From an uncultured Gemmatimonadota bacterium (lineage in GTDB: Bacteria; Gemmatimonadota; Gemmatimonadetes; Gemmatimonadales; GWC2-71-9): a stretch of 9,396 bases of DNA. Of the stretch, positions 6,739-9,396 are shown piece after piece (the first letter of the stretch is position 1; each line of letters starts with the position of its first letter). The translations under genes and the position numbers were made by a program. Location: the NCBI GenBank assembly GCA_946480845.1, contig CAMLLJ010000106.1, positions 1 through 9,396 of the forward strand, given 5' to 3'. The notes beneath the pieces are model-generated. The model had not been told where the DNA came from. It did not search any database and was given only the letters and a program-made list of their open reading frames with translations.

Positions 6739-8030
6739 TGGCCGGGAGCAGGTGAGGGAAGCCGGAGTGCGAGCGGGAGCAGGGCGAGTGGATGGCCGGT
6801 GCCCCCGGTGCCGAGGCGCACCAGAGCGGAATCGGCGACCCAGGCGCCGGCCGAGGGGTCGAGCTCGTGCCAGCCATCCAGGTGCACCTCCGCCCAGAGA
6901 TGTGGCTGCCACGACCCGTTCACCCAGCGCGCGCCCGGCACCGTGCGGGCCGGAAGCCCGGCCGCGCGCGCGAGCGCCACGTAGCGGAGCGCGCGGTCGG
7001 CTGCCGGAGCGCCACGACGGGACACGATGCGCAGCAGCGCCCGCGCGCGCGCCTCGCCCGTCGCGCTGGGGCCGAGCGTGCGCGCGCCCGCCAGGATGGC
7101 GCTGTCGGCCTCGGGAATGGCGAGCTCGGGGAGGGTGTCGGCGGCGCGCACAGAATCGGTTGCGGGCGGCGCGGGAACGAGCGGGGCATCGGCGCCGGTG
7201 CCGGGCCGCCCCGCGCGGAGGTTGCGATACGCGATCTCGAACGCGGTGCGCCGCCGGGTGAACCCGAAATCGTCTTCCGCCTCCACGACGAAGCCCTGCG
7301 GGTCCACCCAGAGCGCCCGCGGCACCACCGCGCCGACCTCCTCGAGCTTCCACGCGGTGATCTCGGTCTGGTGCGCCGGCACCCAGAGCCGCGTGGCCGG
7401 GTCCACGTCGGCGCTGTCCACCACCACCGTGCGCATCGAGTCCGCGATCAGCAGGGTCCGCACCCGCCGGCTCCCGTCGAGCGGATCGATCACCGACACG
7501 CGGAGCCGGCGGCCGATGCGGGGCTGCCCGTTCACCACCACCTGCAGCGGAATCGCCGACGCGAGGGTGCTTCCCGCGAGCGGAACCCGGAGGCTCCTGG
7601 TGGGCCGGCCCTCGCGCTCGAGCTCCAGCACCAGGCTGTCGGCGGCGCCCAGCAGGCCCTGCAGCCGGAGCGGCGCGAGGTCGCCGGCGACCGAGCTGGT
7701 AAAGGAGCGCAGCGTGAGCGCGGAGGAGAGGTGCACGTCGCTCGCGTAGCGCGCATCGAGCGTGTCGCTGCCGGCAGGGATGGCGACGTCGAGCCGCTCG
7801 CTCACCCGGACCGCCCCGTTGAGCGTATCGACCATCGTGGACGCGATGCCCACCTGGGTGCCGTTGAGCGTGACCATGTAGAACGCGGCGCCGGGGATGA
7901 CCCGCGCCGATGCCGCGACGTCGCCGGGACTCGACCCGGAGAGGTACTCGCGCTGCACCAGCCAGCCGAGCGAGGCGAACCAGGCCGCCATGATCAGCGC
8001 ACCGGCCACGTGCAGCCGGCGCGGCCTCAC
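6735..8030 (-). CDS. Membrane-anchored transglutaminase-fold protein lacking the catalytic Cys
   Basis: The 431-residue product begins at a GTG that overlaps the macro-domain gene by GTGA. Basic residues (RPRRLH) precede one membrane helix (about 8-25), so the rest should be periplasmic. Residues about 45-280 form a beta-rich domain with the pattern FYMVTLNGTQVGIASTM, of a kind I recall in front of bacterial transglutaminase domains. Residues about 320-400 match a transglutaminase-like core: ALARAAGLPAR, then PHLWAEVHLDGWHELDPS, with the triad His at 377 and Asp at 391. The nucleophile position, 15 residues before the Gly of GLPAR, is Ala343 in PAADRAL, and the whole protein contains no cysteine. 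Cross-linking or thiol protease activity is therefore unlikely, and a binding or structural role is more probable. It is coupled by ATGA to the ABC ATPase downstream. The fold assignment is fairly confident; the biological role is unknown. Confidence 0.85.
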   Translation of the reverse strand: MRPRRLHVAGALIMAAWFASLGWLVQREYLSGSSPGDVAASARVIPGAAFYMVTLNGTQVGIASTMVDTLNGAVRVSERLDVAIPAGSDTLDARYASDVHLSSALTLRSFTSSVAGDLAPLRLQGLLGAADSLVLELEREGRPTRSLRVPLAGSTLASAIPLQVVVNGQPRIGRRLRVSVIDPLDGSRRVRTLLIADSMRTVVVDSADVDPATRLWVPAHQTEITAWKLEEVGAVVPRALWVDPQGFVVEAEDDFGFTRRRTAFEIAYRNLRAGRPGTGADAPLVPAPPATDSVRAADTLPELAIPEADSAILAGARTLGPSATGEARARALLRIVSRRGAPAADRALRYVALARAAGLPARTVPGARWVNGSWQPHLWAEVHLDGWHELDPSAGAWVADSALVRLGTGGTGHPLALLPLALRLPSPAPGQ

Positions 8031-8521
8031 CGCTCGGCCCGGCGGATCGCGGCCTCGACCACGGCCAGGTCGTCCTCGCGCTCGACGACGATGGTGAGCT
8101 GCTGCAGCACGGCGCCGTCCCGCGGGAAGGTGGCCGTCATCAGCTCCGCGGCTTCCTCGACGTCGAGCAGGCCGGCCCCGGCTCCGACGGGCGATGCCGC
8201 GACCGATGCCAGGCCCCATTCGGCCGCCTGCTGCCAGGCCGAGGTGAGCGCCCGGCGCACCGTGTCGCGGGTCGTCAGTGTCTGGGCGTCCTGGATGATC
8301 ACGTGGAGGACGTACGGTGCGGCCAGCTCGCCGGAGCCCGTGATCACGGCGGCGCCTGCTTCCAGCGGCATGGAGATCCGGCGCTGGTCCGCGAAGGCGG
8401 GCCCCGCCTGGCGGTCGAGCCGCACCGCGGACGCGGTGACGGGCTCGAGCGAGGCGTCGGATGGGCGCAATACGGCGTCCGCCTCGATGAAGGCGAGATC
8501 ATCCACGACGGCGCGGATCAA
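8027..8521 (-). CDS. Degenerate macro-domain protein (TTG start)
   Basis: The 164-residue product looks like a stand-alone macro (ADP-ribose-binding) domain. It has IRAVVDDLAFIEADAVL at 2-18, a GP at 40-41, EAGAAVITGSGELAAPYVLHVI at about 54-75 (the family has a 'G.AviT.gy.L.a.yViH' block), and VAASPVGAGAGLLDVEEAAELM at about 107-128 in place of the phosphate-binding 'P.i.tG..g.p...aA' loop. The usual NAAN that follows the second strand is RPSD here, so hydrolase activity looks doubtful. The TTG start lies in a TTGA overlap with the TPR gene stop and keeps the first beta strand. A GTG at 8506 would remove most of that strand. No signal peptide is visible, so the protein should be cytoplasmic. 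The fold call is from pattern recognition only. Confidence 0.75.
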   Translation of the reverse strand: MIRAVVDDLAFIEADAVLRPSDASLEPVTASAVRLDRQAGPAFADQRRISMPLEAGAAVITGSGELAAPYVLHVIIQDAQTLTTRDTVRRALTSAWQQAAEWGLASVAASPVGAGAGLLDVEEAAELMTATFPRDGAVLQQLTIVVEREDDLAVVEAAIRRAER

Positions 8522-9195
8522 GTCTCGATGTCCTGTGCCTTGCGGTAGAGTGCTTCGGCTTCGTCGGGCCGGCCCATCCGGTCGAGCACCCGGGCGAGGG
8601 TGTTGAGCGCCTGCCGGCTCGAGGGCTCGAGTTGCAGCGCGCGCTGGAGCGCCGATGCGGCGCCGGGCAGGTCGCCGGCGCGGTTGAGCGCTTCACCGAG
8701 ATGAAGATACGCAGCGGGGCGGTCCGGCTGGAGGGAGAGGGACCGCTGGAACATCTCCGCGGCCGGCGCCGCGAGGCCCTTCTTGAGGAAGAGCAGGCCC
8801 AGCTCGTGGAGGGCCGGCGCATGGGCCGGGTGGAGCTTCAGCACCCGGCGCAGGTCGGCCTCGGCTTCCGGGAACCGGCGCAACCGCCCCAGGATCGCGC
8901 CGCGTACGACGAGGTACTCGGTCTGGTCGGGCGCCATGTCGATTGCCTCGCCGAGGGCGGAGACAGCCGCCTCCGGCTGGTCGGCGGCCTCGAGGGCGCG
9001 GGCGAGCCCGAGCCGCGCATCCACCAGGCGCGGGTCCCGGGCGAGCAGGTCGCGATAGGCCGCGGCGGCGTCGCGGTAGCGGCCCTCCTGCCATGCCGCC
9101 GCCGCCGCGCGCGAGAGCGAATCGTCGCTGGGGCCGCCGGCGGGCGCGGTGGCGACGGGCGGGACTTCGTTCGGCGAACTCCGGTCGTGCTCCAT
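8518..9195 (-). CDS. Tetratricopeptide-repeat protein (six tandem TPRs)
   Basis: The 225-residue product has a short polar, disordered N-terminus (1-21) and then six back-to-back 34-residue TPR units, ending at residues 55, 89, 123, 157, 191 and 225. Each closes with a version of the A..L..AL.L.P consensus, for example DLPGAASALQRALQLEP. There is no signal peptide or membrane helix, so it should be a cytoplasmic scaffold. The ATG at 9195 was preferred over ATG 9237 and the longer frame to 9333, because the latter runs into uvrA and because a promoter-like -10 box sits 6 nt before 9195. No Shine-Dalgarno sequence is present. It is the first gene of the five-gene unit and ends in a TTGA overlap with the macro gene. 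Which of the co-encoded proteins it binds cannot be told from the sequence. Confidence 0.9.
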   Translation of the reverse strand: MEHDRSSPNEVPPVATAPAGGPSDDSLSRAAAAAWQEGRYRDAAAAYRDLLARDPRLVDARLGLARALEAADQPEAAVSALGEAIDMAPDQTEYLVVRGAILGRLRRFPEAEADLRRVLKLHPAHAPALHELGLLFLKKGLAAPAAEMFQRSLSLQPDRPAAYLHLGEALNRAGDLPGAASALQRALQLEPSSRQALNTLARVLDRMGRPDEAEALYRKAQDIET

Positions 9196-9201
9196 CGGGG
9201 T

Positions 9202-9230
9202 ATGGTAGGCGAGCCGCACGGGGTGGACAA
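9202..9230 (-). promoter_or_regulatory. Candidate promoter of the five-gene operon, possibly leaderless
   Basis: On the minus strand, TTGTCC (9225-9230) is followed by a 17-nt spacer and TACCAT (9202-9207). Only six bases then separate the -10-like box from the ATG at 9195. That spacing would place the transcription start at or next to the start codon, giving a leaderless mRNA, and agrees with the missing Shine-Dalgarno sequence. The match to the consensus is moderate. Confidence 0.45.
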
Positions 9231-9245
9231 GCCGCATTTGCCCGC

Positions 9246-9275
9246 TTGAATCCGGCCCCTCGCTTCGGGTACCTT
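9246..9275 (+). promoter_or_regulatory. Candidate uvrA promoter, possibly leaderless
   Basis: TTGAAT (9246-9251), an 18-nt spacer and TACCTT (9270-9275) lie just before uvrA, with eight bases between the -10-like box and the ATG at 9284. The only Shine-Dalgarno-like stretch is GGGG, 2 nt from the ATG, which is too close to work well. A leaderless transcript is plausible. I see no SOS (LexA) box of the E. coli or Gram-positive type. Confidence 0.4.
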
Positions 9276-9283
9276 TCGGGGCT

Positions 9284-9396
9284 ATGGCCCAGGAATACCT
9301 CGTCGTCCGCGGCGCGCGCGAGCATAACCTCAAGAATGTGTCGGTGGCGATTCCGCGGAATCAGCTCACCGTCATCACCGGCCTCTCCGGATCGGG
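9284..9396 (+). CDS. uvrA: UvrABC excinuclease subunit UvrA, N-terminal fragment (truncated by window end)
   Basis: The last 113 bases encode [20 protein letters not shown], then [18 protein letters not shown], and run off the window. The block [11 protein letters not shown] and the beginning Walker A motif GLSGSG(KS) are diagnostic of the UvrA N-terminus, the ATP-dependent DNA damage sensor of nucleotide excision repair in the cytoplasm. Only about 37 of the ~940 expected residues are visible. The ATG at 9284 is right because it gives the usual short lead before the conserved RGAR. The gene is divergent from the TPR gene across 88 bp and is probably functionally unrelated to it. Confidence 0.95.
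   Translation, partial: MAQEYLVVRGAREHNLKNVSVAIPRNQLTVITGLSGS

Noticed and set aside
6792..8606. 604-codon open frame on the plus strand opposite the transglutaminase-like and macro genes
   Set aside because: It spans two separate genes on the other strand, is Arg/Ala/Gly-rich without recognisable domains, and is explained by high third-position GC.
9196..9333. Longer TPR protein starting at 9237 or 9333
   Set aside because: The 9333 start would overlap uvrA on the other strand, and the extra residues resemble no TPR leader. The 9237 start has no ribosome-binding site and lies within the candidate promoter region.

Overview
The window is uniformly very GC-rich and gene-dense. It has no RNA genes, insertion sequences or CRISPR arrays that I can see. 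The system I-type cytochrome c maturation genes, the Tat-type leader, the predicted outer-membrane barrel and the lipoprotein point to a diderm, respiring bacterium. The overall style (GC-rich, variant CcmH cysteine motif, putative ABC exporter of the PF16949 type) would fit Gemmatimonadota or a similar non-proteobacterial phylum. That placement is inference, not something the sequence proves.

Layout. (1) Positions 1-2280, plus strand: the 3' part of a cytochrome c biogenesis operon. It holds the last ~387 codons of ccmF, a CcmH-like thiol protein overlapping it, and a small membrane protein that joins a CcmI-like N-terminus to two zinc ribbons. No CcmG thioredoxin gene lies between ccmF and ccmH. 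(2) Positions 2306-4131, minus strand, convergent with the first block: a two-gene unit encoding a lipoprotein of unknown function and a small predicted outer-membrane beta-barrel protein. It has its own perfect Shine-Dalgarno sequence. (3) Positions 4260-9195, minus strand: five tightly coupled genes. In transcription order they are a six-repeat TPR protein, a degenerate macro-domain protein, a membrane-anchored transglutaminase-fold protein, an ABC ATPase and a ~575-residue ABC permease. The junctions are TTGA, GTGA, ATGA and an 8-nt overlap. (4) Position 9284 to the end, plus strand: the first 37 codons of uvrA, divergent from the TPR gene across an 88-bp spacer.

The most interesting block is the five-gene unit. 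Its transglutaminase-like protein keeps the His and Asp of the catalytic triad but has Ala where the Cys should be, and has no cysteine anywhere in 431 residues. Its macro domain also lacks the usual NAAN-type ligand motif. Together with an ABC exporter and a TPR scaffold this looks like an undescribed envelope or export system built from catalytically dead enzyme folds. Its function is unknown.

The 88-bp spacer between the TPR gene and uvrA carries two back-to-back promoter-like boxes. Their -10 elements sit only 6-8 nt before the start codons, and neither gene has a good Shine-Dalgarno sequence. Leaderless transcription of both genes is therefore plausible.
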